Below are positions 16,701 to 25,676 of a stretch of 64,000 nucleotides of DNA, in pieces. The notes below the pieces were generated by a model, which had not been told where the DNA came from, did no database searches, and saw only the letters and a list, made by a program, of their open reading frames with translations. The DNA lies in assembly GCF_000260795.1 (NCBI RefSeq), contig NZ_AJGU01000005.1, positions 51,613-115,612 of the forward strand, read 5' to 3'. This DNA comes from Treponema sp. JC4 (GTDB lineage: Bacteria > Spirochaetota > Spirochaetia > Treponematales > Treponemataceae). The stretch's first letter is position 1. Every line of letters begins with the position of its first letter. The position numbers and the translations under genes were made by a program.

Positions 16701-17714
16701 ATGCTCACTCTTAAAGACATTGCGAAAGAGGCCGGCGTCAGTGTGATGACGGTTTCTAACGTTATTAACGGCAAAAAATCAAAGGTTTCAAAACAGACAA
16801 TAGAGCGCGTTCAGAAAATCATCAGGGATTTACATTACACACCGAATTTGAATGCCCGTTCTCTGGCTAAACATGAATCCCGCCTGATTGCAGTTTTTGT
16901 CTCTTCCTATGTGTCGCAGGAAAATCTTTTTAAAGACCCTTATGTGAGCGATCTTTTTGGCGAAATTGAAGCTGCCATTCACGAAAGCGGCTACTACACC
17001 ATTATTCAGACGGTTGAAGAGCCTCAGCACGCAATTAATCTTTTGCAGAACTGGCAGGCGGACGGCGCAATTTTCCTTTCTAATCAGAGCGCGGACAACA
17101 TGAAATTCTATTCTGAATACTGTCAGTGTCCGCTGGTTTTTATCGACAGCACAAATAATAAGAAAAATGATTATCTCACTATAGAAATTGATGACCGTAA
17201 GGGCGGTTATATTGCCACAAAGTATCTGATTGAAAACGGTCATAAAAAAATAGCCTTTGCTGGTTTTCTTGATGAAAAAGAATCGGTAATCAAAGAACGC
17301 TACAAGGGTTATGTAAAGGCAATGGAAGAAGCTGGTTACAAAAAGTTTATAAATCAGCTGCAGACGGCCACAACTTATGAGGAAGGAATAAAGAGGGGTA
17401 TAGAGATTGCTTCCCGCAAAATTGATGCAACTGCTGTTTTTGCAACTGCCGACTTGTTTGCCCTTGGTCTGATTGAAGGCGCTAAGCAGAAGGGGCTTGC
17501 AGTTCCAAAAAATCTTTCTGTGGTTGGATTTGATAATCTTTCCTTGTGTAATTATGTTTCTCCGCGTCTGACAACGGTTTCTCAGGATATCAGTCACAAG
17601 GGACGTTCGGCAGTAGAACTTCTGCTTAAGGCAATTAAAAAGGAAGAAATTGAAAACCGCCGTGTTATCTGCGATGTAGAGCTGGAAATCTGCCAGACGG
17701 TAAGAAAAATTTAG
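16701..17714 (+). CDS. LacI-family transcriptional regulator
   Basis: The 337-residue protein has the LacI helix-turn-helix at the N-terminus (TLKDIAKEAGVSVMTVSNVI) and hinge helix NLNARSLAK, then a periplasmic-binding-protein-like sugar-sensing domain ending with TTVSQDISHKG. Such regulators repress sugar genes and release DNA on binding a sugar or sugar phosphate. No sugar gene is adjacent, so its targets are unclear; the palindrome upstream suggests it controls itself. AAGGA precedes the ATG by 8 nt. Its last 4 nt overlap the convergent hydrolase gene. Confidence 0.9.
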   Translation: MLTLKDIAKEAGVSVMTVSNVINGKKSKVSKQTIERVQKIIRDLHYTPNLNARSLAKHESRLIAVFVSSYVSQENLFKDPYVSDLFGEIEAAIHESGYYTIIQTVEEPQHAINLLQNWQADGAIFLSNQSADNMKFYSEYCQCPLVFIDSTNNKKNDYLTIEIDDRKGGYIATKYLIENGHKKIAFAGFLDEKESVIKERYKGYVKAMEEAGYKKFINQLQTATTYEEGIKRGIEIASRKIDATAVFATADLFALGLIEGAKQKGLAVPKNLSVVGFDNLSLCNYVSPRLTTVSQDISHKGRSAVELLLKAIKKEEIENRRVICDVELEICQTVRKI

Positions 17715-18700
17715 AAATACTTTGCTAAAAAGTTATCTGTTGCCTGCCAGTAGCTTTCCGGGGCTGCAAAGGCTGAGCGTGCATGGTCAGCAGCAGGAAT
17801 TATAAGCATTTCTTTTGTGCAGGCTGCCGAATCATAAACTTCATTGAGCATATAAAATGGAACAAAGGTGTCTGCATCTCCGTGAATAAAAAGTGTCGGA
17901 GTAACAGACCTCTTCAAATCATCCTTTGCAGAAATAATTTTGCAGTCAATTCCCAGTTTTCGTTTGCAGTAGAGGTTAAAATAAGGCATCATCAGCTTTC
18001 CGGGTATTTTATAAGCGGTTTTCATCTGGTATACAAACTCATCCCAGGCTGAAGAAAAGCCGCAGTCTTCTATGCAGCAGACAACGTTTGAAGGCAGGGA
18101 AAGTCCTGTCGCCCGCATTACGGTTGAGCCGCCCATGGAAATTCCCCAGAGGGCTATTTTTGCATCTCCGTCCTTCTGGCAGATAAAATCAATCCAGGAT
18201 TTTACGTCTTGCGGTGTAAAGGCTGACATATCTATATGCTTTCCTTCACTCCAGCCGTGGCCTCTCTGTCCGGGTACAAGTATATTAAAGCCCTTATTGT
18301 AAAAATGAATTGCGTAGGGGGAAACAATTTTTGAAGAATCGCGGAAGCCGTGCATCAGAATGATATAGTTATGATTTGTGGCTTCTTCTTTATGCTCTGC
18401 AAGATGAGCGTTGAGATTTAATCCGTCAAAACTCTTTATGCTGACTTTTTGGGAAATTGATTTCAAAATAGGGTAGCAGCGTTCTTTTTCATTATAATTT
18501 AAGACTTCTACCGGATCATTGCTGTTATATGGGCGCTTTCTTTCCTGAACAAAATGGGGAGAATCTGGCGCATTGATTGAAGGAAGCGGTCTGAAAGACT
18601 GATAAACAAAAAAAAGGCACAAAAGCTGAAGTAAAGCACAAAGTACAAAAATTGAAGAAAAAATGATGATAAGCGGTTTGGCTATTTTCTTTATTTTCAT
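17711..18700 (-). CDS. Membrane-anchored alpha/beta hydrolase
   Basis: This is a serine hydrolase of about 329 residues. One N-terminal hydrophobic helix (roughly residues 8-32) anchors it, with the catalytic domain probably outside the cytoplasm. Motifs are LMHGFRDSSK (oxyanion region), GQRGHGWSEG, the nucleophile elbow GISMGGS, IHGDADTFVP (acid) and AADHARS (His). The start at 18700 (MKIKKIAK) fits the membrane segment better than the in-frame extension 19 codons upstream. Substrate is unknown; this BAAT/acyl-CoA-hydrolase-like group includes esterases and peptidases. Confidence 0.82.
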   Translation of the reverse strand: MKIKKIAKPLIIIFSSIFVLCALLQLLCLFFVYQSFRPLPSINAPDSPHFVQERKRPYNSNDPVEVLNYNEKERCYPILKSISQKVSIKSFDGLNLNAHLAEHKEEATNHNYIILMHGFRDSSKIVSPYAIHFYNKGFNILVPGQRGHGWSEGKHIDMSAFTPQDVKSWIDFICQKDGDAKIALWGISMGGSTVMRATGLSLPSNVVCCIEDCGFSSAWDEFVYQMKTAYKIPGKLMMPYFNLYCKRKLGIDCKIISAKDDLKRSVTPTLFIHGDADTFVPFYMLNEVYDSAACTKEMLIIPAADHARSAFAAPESYWQATDNFLAKYF

Positions 18701-18752
18701 GTTCTGATTGTAACGGAGAGGATGCTTTTGTGCTAGTAAATCGCCTTTTCTA

Positions 18753-18781
18753 TTCAATTTTTCCTATATAATTGATATATT
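18753..18781 (+). promoter_or_regulatory. pyrF promoter predicted to give a leaderless mRNA
   Basis: TTCAAT (18753-18758), 17 nt, TATATT (18776-18781), 6 nt, ATG at 18788. No Shine-Dalgarno site lies between. Same geometry as the promoters at 2939, 25856, 27720 and 31016. Confidence 0.5.
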
Positions 18782-18787
18782 TAGCGC

Positions 18788-19714
18788 ATGAATAAACACA
18801 ATATGCAGCGCCTTCAGGAACTTGCGCTAAAAAATGGTCCACTTTGCGTTGGTCTGGATACCGATCCTTCTTACATTCCGGAAAATATCCTTAGTCAGTA
18901 TGAGTCGCCGGCTCAGGCTGTTCTTGCTTTCAACAAGGCTTTGATTAAACGCGTGGCAGAAGAAAAGGCTGCCTGCTGTTTTAAGGTTCAGATTGCATAT
19001 TATGAGGCAATGGGAATTGAGGGAATGAAGGTTTTCTCAGAGACCTTGCAGGCTGTCCGCGAGTCAGGACTTGTTGCAATCTCTGACATTAAGCGTGGTG
19101 ATATTGCTGCTACTGCCGGTGCTTATGCACGTGCCCACTTTAGCGGCGATTTTGAAACTGATTTGATTACCGTAAATCCTTACATGGGCTTTGATACCCT
19201 CAAACCTTTTACAGAATGGTGCAGCCCTGAAAAAGGCGGAAAAGGCGGATTTGTTTTATTGTGTACTTCTAACCCTGGTATGGTTGATATTGAACATCAG
19301 AAGCTGGCTGACGGCGGGCTTTTGCTTGAAAGAGTAGGTGATGAGCTTGCAAGAATCAGCGACGAGTTTAAGTCTTTTTACCCTGACCAGACTTGCGGTG
19401 TTATGGGTGCTGTTGTCGGCGCTACCCAGGAAAGCGATGCAAGATGGATCCGCGATAAATATCCTGAGATTTTCTTCTTGATTCCAGGCTACGGCGCTCA
19501 GGGTGGTGCTGCCAGAATTGCGGCAACCCTGCTTGATAAGGCTGGCGGAACTGTAAACTCTTCCCGTGGCATTTTGTGTGCATGGAAAAAGGATGAAAAA
19601 ATTACTTCTGCCCGCGATGCCGGAAAGCTTTCAATGGAAGATATAGTTGAAGCTGCCGTAAGAGCCAGCCTTTTCAGTAAGGAAGATTTACTGAAAGCGC
19701 GGCAATGGTCGTAA
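18788..19714 (+). CDS. pyrF: Orotidine 5'-phosphate decarboxylase (long, type-2 form)
   Basis: PyrF makes UMP from OMP, the last step of de novo pyrimidine synthesis. The 308-residue protein is the longer bacterial form. The active-site motif DIKRGDIAATA (Asp/Lys network) is near residue 100, preceded by CVGLDTDPSYIP and followed by the phosphate-binding GYGAQGG. No ribosome-binding site is visible; the promoter geometry predicts a leaderless transcript. The pyrK-pyrD fusion for the earlier oxidation step is at 31051 and has the same kind of promoter. Confidence 0.93.
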   Translation: MNKHNMQRLQELALKNGPLCVGLDTDPSYIPENILSQYESPAQAVLAFNKALIKRVAEEKAACCFKVQIAYYEAMGIEGMKVFSETLQAVRESGLVAISDIKRGDIAATAGAYARAHFSGDFETDLITVNPYMGFDTLKPFTEWCSPEKGGKGGFVLLCTSNPGMVDIEHQKLADGGLLLERVGDELARISDEFKSFYPDQTCGVMGAVVGATQESDARWIRDKYPEIFFLIPGYGAQGGAARIAATLLDKAGGTVNSSRGILCAWKKDEKITSARDAGKLSMEDIVEAAVRASLFSKEDLLKARQWS

Positions 19715-19752
19715 TTTATTCTGTCATGTGATAATTTGCCTAACCATTGCCT

Positions 19753-19773
19753 AACTTGTACTTCGTACAAGTT
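19753..19773. terminator. Hairpin after pyrF
   Basis: AACTTGTAC, loop TTC, GTACAAGTT form a perfect 9-bp hairpin 38 nt after the pyrF stop. The outer TAACCA (19741) and TGGTTA (19782) can extend the structure. There is no T-tract, so termination is uncertain. Confidence 0.45.
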
Positions 19774-19808
19774 TGAAAATCTGGTTATGACAAGTTATAG
19801 AACTTTTT

Positions 19809-19841
19809 GTATAAATATGATAAAATAATGCATATTTATAC
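19809..19841. promoter_or_regulatory. AT-rich palindrome upstream of hisG
   Basis: GTATAAATATG (19809-19819) and CATATTTATAC (19831-19841) are perfect 11-bp inverted arms around an 11-nt spacer containing GATAAAATAATG. It ends 18 nt before the hisG ATG, beside the TTGGAG ribosome site. It could be an operator across the -10 region; evidence is symmetry and position only. Confidence 0.4.
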
Positions 19842-19859
19842 ATTTTTTGGAGAAATGAT

Positions 19860-20732
19860 ATGGAAAAACTTAAAATCCTTCTTGCAAAGGGAAGAATCTA
19901 CGAATCAGTTTACTCGCTTTTGAGCGACGTAGGAATTTCAATTTATCTTCCTGACCGCACTTATTTTCCAATCACAAATCAGGATGACCTTGCTTTCCAG
20001 GTTGTAAAGCCTCAGATTACAAGCGCCCTTCTTGCTCAGAACAAGGCAGATGTCGGCTTCAGCGGAAAAGACTGGGTTTACGAAAACGGCGTTCAGGACG
20101 ACGTTGTAGAAATCATGGATCTTGGCTTTGACCCTGTACGCATCGTAGCCGCTATCCCTGACACAGTTGATTACGACAAGCTTCTTAAAGGCCACGTTAC
20201 AATCGCAACCGAATATCAGGCCCTTACAAAGAAATACATCGAAGACAAAAAAATCGACGGAACAATTTTCCGCACCTGGGGAACCAGCGAAGGCTTTGTT
20301 CAGGACAACGACGAAGCCCTTGCCCAGATTCTTGTAGATAACACTTCTACAGGTTCAAGCCTGCGCGCAAACCGCCTCAAGATTGTCGACACTCTGATGG
20401 AATCTTCTACCAGAATGTACGCTTCTAAAAAGGCAATGGAAGACCCGGAGAAAAAGCAGAAAATCATGGAGCTCAAAATGCTCTTTGAAACTGTTTTGAA
20501 TGCCCGCAACCGCGTAATGCTTGAAATGAACTGCTCAAACGAAGATTTTGATACTCTCATCAAGGGCATTCCTTCTATGAAGAGCCCGACCGTTTCTCCA
20601 CTTTTCGGCGGCAACGGTTACGCCATCAAAATCGCCGTAAAGAAGAGCGAAGTTCCTACTTTGCTGCCAAAGCTTCAGAAACTTGGTGCAAGTGATATTG
20701 TAGAGTACGAACTTAGAAAGGTGATGCTATAA
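19860..20732 (+). CDS. hisG: ATP phosphoribosyltransferase (long form)
   Basis: HisG joins ATP and PRPP, the committed and feedback-controlled step of histidine synthesis. Visible features are LLAKGRIYE at the N-terminus, FSGKDWVYENG, the PRPP-binding STGSSLRANRLK near residue 165, and a C-terminal ACT-like domain of about 75 residues (IKIAVKKSEVPTLLPKLQKL). At 290 residues it is the long, HisZ-independent, histidine-inhibited type. A TTGGAG site precedes the ATG. hisB follows after 18 nt. No other his genes are in the window. Confidence 0.93.
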   Translation: MEKLKILLAKGRIYESVYSLLSDVGISIYLPDRTYFPITNQDDLAFQVVKPQITSALLAQNKADVGFSGKDWVYENGVQDDVVEIMDLGFDPVRIVAAIPDTVDYDKLLKGHVTIATEYQALTKKYIEDKKIDGTIFRTWGTSEGFVQDNDEALAQILVDNTSTGSSLRANRLKIVDTLMESSTRMYASKKAMEDPEKKQKIMELKMLFETVLNARNRVMLEMNCSNEDFDTLIKGIPSMKSPTVSPLFGGNGYAIKIAVKKSEVPTLLPKLQKLGASDIVEYELRKVML

Positions 20733-20750
20733 TTTAGAAAGGAGGCCGAA

Positions 20751-21362
20751 ATGCGAACTGCTACTGTAAAAAGAACAACTGGTGAAACTCAGATTGAACT
20801 TACCCTCAACCTGGACGGCACTGGCAAATGCGACGTAAAAAATCCAATCGGATTTTTTGACCATATGCTTAAGAGCTTCTGCAAGCACGGACTTTTTGAC
20901 CTTAGCGGCAGCATTTCGGGCGACCTTGAAGTTGATCAGCACCACACAATCGAAGATACAGGAATCGTGCTCGGCGAATGCTTTAAGAAGGCCCTCGGCG
21001 ATTGCGCAGGCATTTTCCGCTCAGGATTTTTCATCTATCCTATGGACGAAAGCCTTGTACAGGCAGCCGTTGATTTTGGCGGCCGCCCATACCTTGTAAA
21101 TAACGCAAACCTCACAGGAATCCCTCTTGTCTCAGTTCAGAACGGTAAGGAAGGTACCTTCCAGACCGACTGCTTTGAAGACTTCTGGCAGGGCTTCGTA
21201 AACGCAGCAGCCTGCAATCTCCACATAGACGTAATCCGCGGCCGCAGCGACCACCACAAAATCGAAGGCGCTTTCAAAGCCGTATCCCGCGCCATCCGCG
21301 CCGCAGTAGAAATTGACGAACGTAGAGGCGGGGCTGTACCTAGTACTAAGGGTGTAATTTAG
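20751..21362 (+). CDS. hisB: Imidazoleglycerol-phosphate dehydratase
   Basis: This 203-residue manganese enzyme forms imidazole-acetol phosphate in histidine synthesis. The metal-binding histidine motifs are clear: GFFDHMLKSFCKHG, VDQHHTIEDTG, and the second HHKIEGAFKAVSRA near the C-terminus, with the family ending DERRGGAVPSTKGV. It is the monofunctional dehydratase without the N-terminal phosphatase found in E. coli. AAAGGAGG lies just before the ATG, and the gene is cotranscribed with hisG. Confidence 0.95.
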   Translation: MRTATVKRTTGETQIELTLNLDGTGKCDVKNPIGFFDHMLKSFCKHGLFDLSGSISGDLEVDQHHTIEDTGIVLGECFKKALGDCAGIFRSGFFIYPMDESLVQAAVDFGGRPYLVNNANLTGIPLVSVQNGKEGTFQTDCFEDFWQGFVNAAACNLHIDVIRGRSDHHKIEGAFKAVSRAIRAAVEIDERRGGAVPSTKGVI

Positions 21363-21402
21363 ATAAAATATTTTCAGAATAAATTACTTACAGGTAAAAA
21401 AT

Positions 21403-21539
21403 GCTCCCGGTCAGTAAGTGAGGTTCAAAACCGCGCCATAAGGCGCTACATGCTATTTTTGTAAGGAAACTATTGAATGCGCCGCTAGCGCGGCAGACAA
21501 AAATAGAATGTTTTTGCCCCTCACTTTCTTCCCTCGCAC
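21403..21539 (+). repeat. Foldback intergenic repeat, family R1, copy 2
   Basis: The element runs from GCTCCCGG to CCCTCGCAC. The core 21427-21518 contains AAAACCGCGCCATAAGG, CGCTACATGCTATTTTTG, a CGCCGCTAGCGCGGC hairpin and AAAAATAGAATGTTTTTGCC. Outer arms AAGTGAGG (21416-21423) and CCTCACTT (21519-21526) are perfectly complementary. From CGCTACATG to TTTTTGCCC it is identical on inspection to copy 3 read on the other strand. Confidence 0.85.
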
Positions 21540-21562
21540 ATTTTTTACAGGGAGCCTTACCA

Positions 21563-22255
21563 ATGAAAATCTTAGTTATCGGTGACTCAATATTAAAAGG
21601 CGCCGTAACCGGCACAGCCAGCGGACATCTTTTCGATATTATAGAAGATTCAAGCCTGAATCTGGCACAGAAGGTCCTGGGCTTTGAAATGGACAACCAG
21701 TCAGTTTTTGGAAACACAATCGCAAAAGGTCAGCGTAAACTCAACAAAATGCTTGAACGCGGCGAAACTGCTGACTTCTGCATCGTTGAATTCTGCGGAA
21801 ACGACAGTGATTACGATTGGGCACTTGTAAGCGAAAATCCAAACGAAGCTCACATTCAGCGTACTCCGCCTGCAGATTTTATCCGCATTTATTCAGAAAT
21901 GATAGAAACTCTGCGCGAGCACAAAATCACTCCGGTAATTATGATAAGTCCAGCCTTGTGTGCAGAACGCTGGTTCAATCACATCACCAACGGACATAAT
22001 GCCCAGAATATTCTGAACTTTTTAGGCGGCGACAAGGAAAAGCCTTTCAAAAATCAGAAAGAATACGACGAGGCTCTTTTAGACTTTGCTAAAAAGAACA
22101 AGGTGCAGTATGTAAATATGCGCGAGCCTATGCTTGAAAGCGGAAAGTTTGACGACCTGATGTGTCAGGATGGAATCCATCCGAATGAGGCAGGCTATCG
22201 CTTTATGTCAGAAATCTGGATTAAAGAAATCCCAAATCTAAAAAAAGAATTTTAG
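21563..22255 (+). CDS. SGNH/GDSL-family hydrolase
   Basis: The 230-residue protein has block I IGDSILKG with the nucleophile Ser, block III CGNDSDYDW (oxyanion Asn) and block V QDGIHPNEAGYRF (Asp-His), the SGNH esterase or lipase layout. There is no signal peptide, so it acts in the cytoplasm, perhaps as an acyl- or carbohydrate-esterase. The ATG at 21563 has GGGAG 8 nt upstream; a 30-codon in-frame extension would run into the R1 repeat and is rejected. rnhA follows after 9 nt. Confidence 0.87.
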   Translation: MKILVIGDSILKGAVTGTASGHLFDIIEDSSLNLAQKVLGFEMDNQSVFGNTIAKGQRKLNKMLERGETADFCIVEFCGNDSDYDWALVSENPNEAHIQRTPPADFIRIYSEMIETLREHKITPVIMISPALCAERWFNHITNGHNAQNILNFLGGDKEKPFKNQKEYDEALLDFAKKNKVQYVNMREPMLESGKFDDLMCQDGIHPNEAGYRFMSEIWIKEIPNLKKEF

Positions 22256-22264
22256 GAAAAATTA

Positions 22265-22714
22265 ATGAACGAAATCGTAATATATACAGATGGCGGCTGC
22301 CACGGAAATCCAGGCCCCGGCGGCTGGGGAATTGTTGTAATTGCTGACGGCGTTGCAAAACAGCTTTCCGGCGGCGAAAAACTCACTACAAACAACCGCA
22401 TGGAACTCTGCGCCGCAATCGCAGGACTTTCTGTTGTAAAAAATACCCCGACCTTTGCAGGCCGCCCTGTCACAGTAAATATCGACAGCCAGTACGTAAA
22501 AAACGGCATCACCACCTGGATAAAATCCTGGAAGGCAAAGGGCTGGAAAACTGCTGACAAAAAGCCTGTAAAAAATCAGGATCTCTGGGTGCAGCTGGAC
22601 GAATTAAACGCTCAGTTGACCGTAAGCTGGAACTGGGTAAAAGGTCACGCCGGCATTCAGTATAACGAAGTCTGCGACCAGCTTTGTCAGGCTGAAATTG
22701 CAAAGTTTGAATAA
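22265..22714 (+). CDS. rnhA: Ribonuclease HI
   Basis: The protein has 149 residues, close to the E. coli enzyme. It degrades RNA in RNA-DNA hybrids during replication. The four acidic active-site residues are visible: IYTDGGCHGNPGPGG (Asp), NNRMELCAAI (Glu), NIDSQYVKNGI (Asp) and HAGIQYNEVCDQL (Asp), and VKGHAG holds the conserved His. An AGGAAAAATT site precedes the ATG. It is likely cotranscribed with the SGNH hydrolase. Confidence 0.95.
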   Translation: MNEIVIYTDGGCHGNPGPGGWGIVVIADGVAKQLSGGEKLTTNNRMELCAAIAGLSVVKNTPTFAGRPVTVNIDSQYVKNGITTWIKSWKAKGWKTADKKPVKNQDLWVQLDELNAQLTVSWNWVKGHAGIQYNEVCDQLCQAEIAKFE

Positions 22715-22795
22715 AGTCGAAAAAAATCTTCAAAATTTCTAATATTTTTCTTCAACTCATTTCCGAATTTTTATTGTCTGCGGATACATTATAGT

Positions 22796-23674
22796 ATGAA
22801 GAAAAATATTTTTACTATTCTTGCAGGGCTGGCTTTTCTTTTTTTATCCTGTCAGAATTGTTTAATTTCAGAGGAAGAAAAGGTTGAGTTTATTTTGCCG
22901 GTTTGGGAAGAGTCGCTTCCAAAACTTTCCCGCTGGAAAATATCTGCGGCTTCTGCCGATTTTGAAAAAGACTTTTTTCTTGATGGGGATGAAAAAGCTT
23001 TTTCATTTACGGTGAACCGGAACGAGCCTTTTTGCCTCACGGCAGCCCCTCTTACTCTTCTCAGCGACGGAAGCGAAGTCAATTTTTTTAAACCGGCAGG
23101 CGCTCTTTACCCTTACTTTGCAGAGGGAGATGCTTCTTCTCTGCATTGTGTTCTGACCTGGGAAGCCGGCTTTACGGCAGAGGCAATGCAGAAAATTATC
23201 AGCAGTAAAAAAGAAACGGAGCTTTCATCGGATGCAGTGAAAACTTTTCTTATGCAGTTCAACTGGAAAAAACTGCAGGAAAAAATAAATCAGAATATAG
23301 CAGCTTCAATTCTTTCTTTTGAAAGCGACTCAAAAACAAAGTTCTATAATCCCTGGCAGCTTGATTCCTTCATGCTTCTGGATAACCTGAGTTTTGCGAT
23401 TTTTGATTCTAAATACCTGAATAACTCCTATATTTTTACTGTAGAACTTGAGCTGCTGAGAATCCCGCAAGATAGGACCCTTCTTTCCTCCTTTCTTCCC
23501 GAAAATCAAATCCTTCAAAAGTACAGATATCTGACTCTTAAAAAGAAGACCCCTCAAATCTATATGATGGACAATACTTATGCTCTTACTCTTTCTGCAA
23601 GCTCGGCAAAAAAGGTCTCAGCCGACCTGACCTACATGCCGATATTAATAGAAGATTATGAGCATTCGGACTAA
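22796..23674 (+). CDS. Uncharacterised lipoprotein (first of a three-gene cassette)
   Basis: The 292-residue protein has a signal peptide with lipobox FLSC at about residue 19. I recognise no domain. The mature part is rich in aromatic and acidic residues and alternates short hydrophobic strands, suggesting beta structure. No Shine-Dalgarno site precedes the ATG; GATACATTATAG lies just upstream and could be a -10 region. The next gene starts 17 nt before its end, so the two are translationally coupled. Confidence 0.7.
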   Translation: MKKNIFTILAGLAFLFLSCQNCLISEEEKVEFILPVWEESLPKLSRWKISAASADFEKDFFLDGDEKAFSFTVNRNEPFCLTAAPLTLLSDGSEVNFFKPAGALYPYFAEGDASSLHCVLTWEAGFTAEAMQKIISSKKETELSSDAVKTFLMQFNWKKLQEKINQNIAASILSFESDSKTKFYNPWQLDSFMLLDNLSFAIFDSKYLNNSYIFTVELELLRIPQDRTLLSSFLPENQILQKYRYLTLKKKTPQIYMMDNTYALTLSASSAKKVSADLTYMPILIEDYEHSD

Positions 23675-24890
23675 TTTTATTTGCATGGCTTTTGTAGTTT
23701 TTTCTCTGGGATTATTTTTCGGCTGTAAGGAAAAGGTTCAGCCTTTTGAAAATGAAGAAGCGATTCCTCAGATTTCTTTGAAGGCAAACAATGGAAGTCA
23801 TAGCTGGTATTATTTTACGCGAACGGATTTTAAGCCGGTTGATAAAATTCAAAATGTTCCTTTTAGTCCGCTGACTCCCTGGACCGAGGCTGTGCGTATT
23901 TCCAGCGCCAACTGTGCAACTACCGAGGGAGAAAATAAGGCTTTTGCCGTTGTAAACCGCCTTGGAATCATCAGTTTTAATGGCGAAGAAAAACAGCTTT
24001 CTAAGGATGAAAATATTTTCACTGATCGCACTGCAGGAAATCTTATTTTTTTGAACGAAACGCCGATTTTTTCTGTTTTTAAAAGCGCCTTCTTTAATGA
24101 CACAATTAAGGACTATAAATATTCGGCTGCCGATGCCCAGCATCTTTTCTTGATTCAGTTTGATCCTCAGTCTCGCATTTCCTATCCCATTATCAACTGC
24201 AATAATCTTGTAAAACTTCCTAATTCTGAGGTGATTGATTATTACTGGGACGGAATCAACTGGACCTGCTGTGTAAAAACTATTTCTGACGTTAAAACTG
24301 ATTTTACCTACATTAACTGGAAGCCGGTTCCTTCGCTTTTGACGCTGAGCCCTGTGAATGCTAACTCAAATATTTCTGTTACGGAAAGTTCTCAGGATGA
24401 GTTCCGGGCAAAAAAAGAGCAGCTGGAATATAAGTTTGCCCCAGAGCGTATAAAAAAACTGCTGGCTGGCTTTTCTAAAAAGACTAATTTTGCAATCGAT
24501 GTAAAAACCTCGGGCGGATCTTCCTGGAGAAATTATAAAAATACAGCTCAGTCGGGCTGGGCACCTGCGGGAGGGGCTGGGGAAGGAGCTTCTTCTGGCG
24601 CTGGTAGGGAACTCTACGCAACTGCAATTCTTGCACAGACCTGGAGTGCCGCTTTATTTGAAGACGGGACCCTCTTTCTGGAAGGCGCTCTTCCCGGCAA
24701 GCACATTCTTCGCGGAGGAAAGCCTGTTGCAATCCGGCTTCCAAAGCTTCCTGTGGATTATGTCTACTCTGATTTTGTAATTTCCGGTACAACTCTGTAT
24801 GCGGCCTGGGAAGAATCTTCTTTCTATAAAACCGGTCGTGCGGGATTTGTTGAAATAAATTTGAACAAATCTTTGTATTCTAAGTTATAA
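23658..24890 (+). CDS. Uncharacterised lipoprotein (second of the cassette)
   Basis: The 410-residue protein has a short signal peptide and lipobox LFFGC near residue 22. The body is unrecognised. It has repeated strand-like segments with WT/DG turns (YYWDGINWTCCVK, FEDGTLFLEG) that could be beta-propeller-like, and a low-complexity Gly/Ala stretch (GGAGEGASSGAG) near residue 305. It overlaps the previous gene by 17 nt and the next by one base, so the three products are probably made together and may form one envelope complex. Confidence 0.7.
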   Translation: MSIRTNFICMAFVVFSLGLFFGCKEKVQPFENEEAIPQISLKANNGSHSWYYFTRTDFKPVDKIQNVPFSPLTPWTEAVRISSANCATTEGENKAFAVVNRLGIISFNGEEKQLSKDENIFTDRTAGNLIFLNETPIFSVFKSAFFNDTIKDYKYSAADAQHLFLIQFDPQSRISYPIINCNNLVKLPNSEVIDYYWDGINWTCCVKTISDVKTDFTYINWKPVPSLLTLSPVNANSNISVTESSQDEFRAKKEQLEYKFAPERIKKLLAGFSKKTNFAIDVKTSGGSSWRNYKNTAQSGWAPAGGAGEGASSGAGRELYATAILAQTWSAALFEDGTLFLEGALPGKHILRGGKPVAIRLPKLPVDYVYSDFVISGTTLYAAWEESSFYKTGRAGFVEINLNKSLYSKL

Positions 24891-25621
24891 TGATGATGAT
24901 GAAAGGTAAGTTTATCTTTTCAGTCATTTTTTTATCTCTCTTAAATTTTGCAGCCTTCGGGGAGACTTTGCAGGAAGATGAAACTCCATCTCCTGTGGAA
25001 ACTACCGCCCCAGCGCCTTCCTTTTTTTCTGCCTGCGATTTAACTGCAGAGTTTTCTCCAGCTATTTACATAAACCCGGAAAGCAGTCTTGTAAGCGCCC
25101 CAAGTCCTGTAATATATCCTGTCAGCATTGGCTTTCTCTGGCCCAATTATACAAAGATTGCCATTCAGCCTACGCTGAGTTTTTTTACTATGTATCACCT
25201 CTGGTACGATGGTCAGGCTCTTCCTGCCGAAATTGAAAACCGCACTTCACAGACTGTAAGCCTTTTGCTGGATATTCCTGCTGTTTTTTCAATATATTCC
25301 AGCGAAAAATCCCGCTTTCAGTTTTCTTCCGGTCTTGCCTTTTTGATGCGTTTTGGTATTCTTGCAGGCGGCGTAAAAGATTCAGATTCCGGCTATAGCG
25401 GCACTGCCGGTTCCGACCTTGATCATATTAATTCCTACTTCTGGTCAAATGCCCGCTTTTTATATTTTTCTCTAGGTGCCAGCTGGCTCTACGACTTAGT
25501 TCCCCATCTCCGCCTTGGCCCTGTATTCCATACTTATCTGCCGCTGGGAACTATGTTCGCCGGGGAAGGTGTACAGGGTATGATAATAAGTCTGGGGTTA
25601 AAACTGAATTTTCATCTATAA
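24890..25621 (+). CDS. Putative outer-membrane beta-barrel protein (third of the cassette)
   Basis: The 243-residue protein has a signal peptide ending near AAFG-E and no lipobox. The mature part alternates polar and hydrophobic residues with many aromatics, ending in a strand-like LGLKLNFHL, the pattern of an outer-membrane barrel. TAATGATGATGATG gives four in-frame ATGs at 24890, 24893, 24896 and 24899; the first overlaps the upstream stop, and any of them could be used. I do not recognise a family. Confidence 0.65.
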   Translation: MMMMKGKFIFSVIFLSLLNFAAFGETLQEDETPSPVETTAPAPSFFSACDLTAEFSPAIYINPESSLVSAPSPVIYPVSIGFLWPNYTKIAIQPTLSFFTMYHLWYDGQALPAEIENRTSQTVSLLLDIPAVFSIYSSEKSRFQFSSGLAFLMRFGILAGGVKDSDSGYSGTAGSDLDHINSYFWSNARFLYFSLGASWLYDLVPHLRLGPVFHTYLPLGTMFAGEGVQGMIISLGLKLNFHL

Positions 25622-25676
25622 CTGTAAGGCAAAAATGCGTAGCATGGGGGGGCATAATAATTTGGTTACGAAACCT

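Noticed and set aside
21473..21562. 30-codon N-terminal extension of the SGNH hydrolase
   Set aside because: It lies inside the R1 repeat; the ATG at 21563 begins the GDSL motif region and has a GGGAG site.
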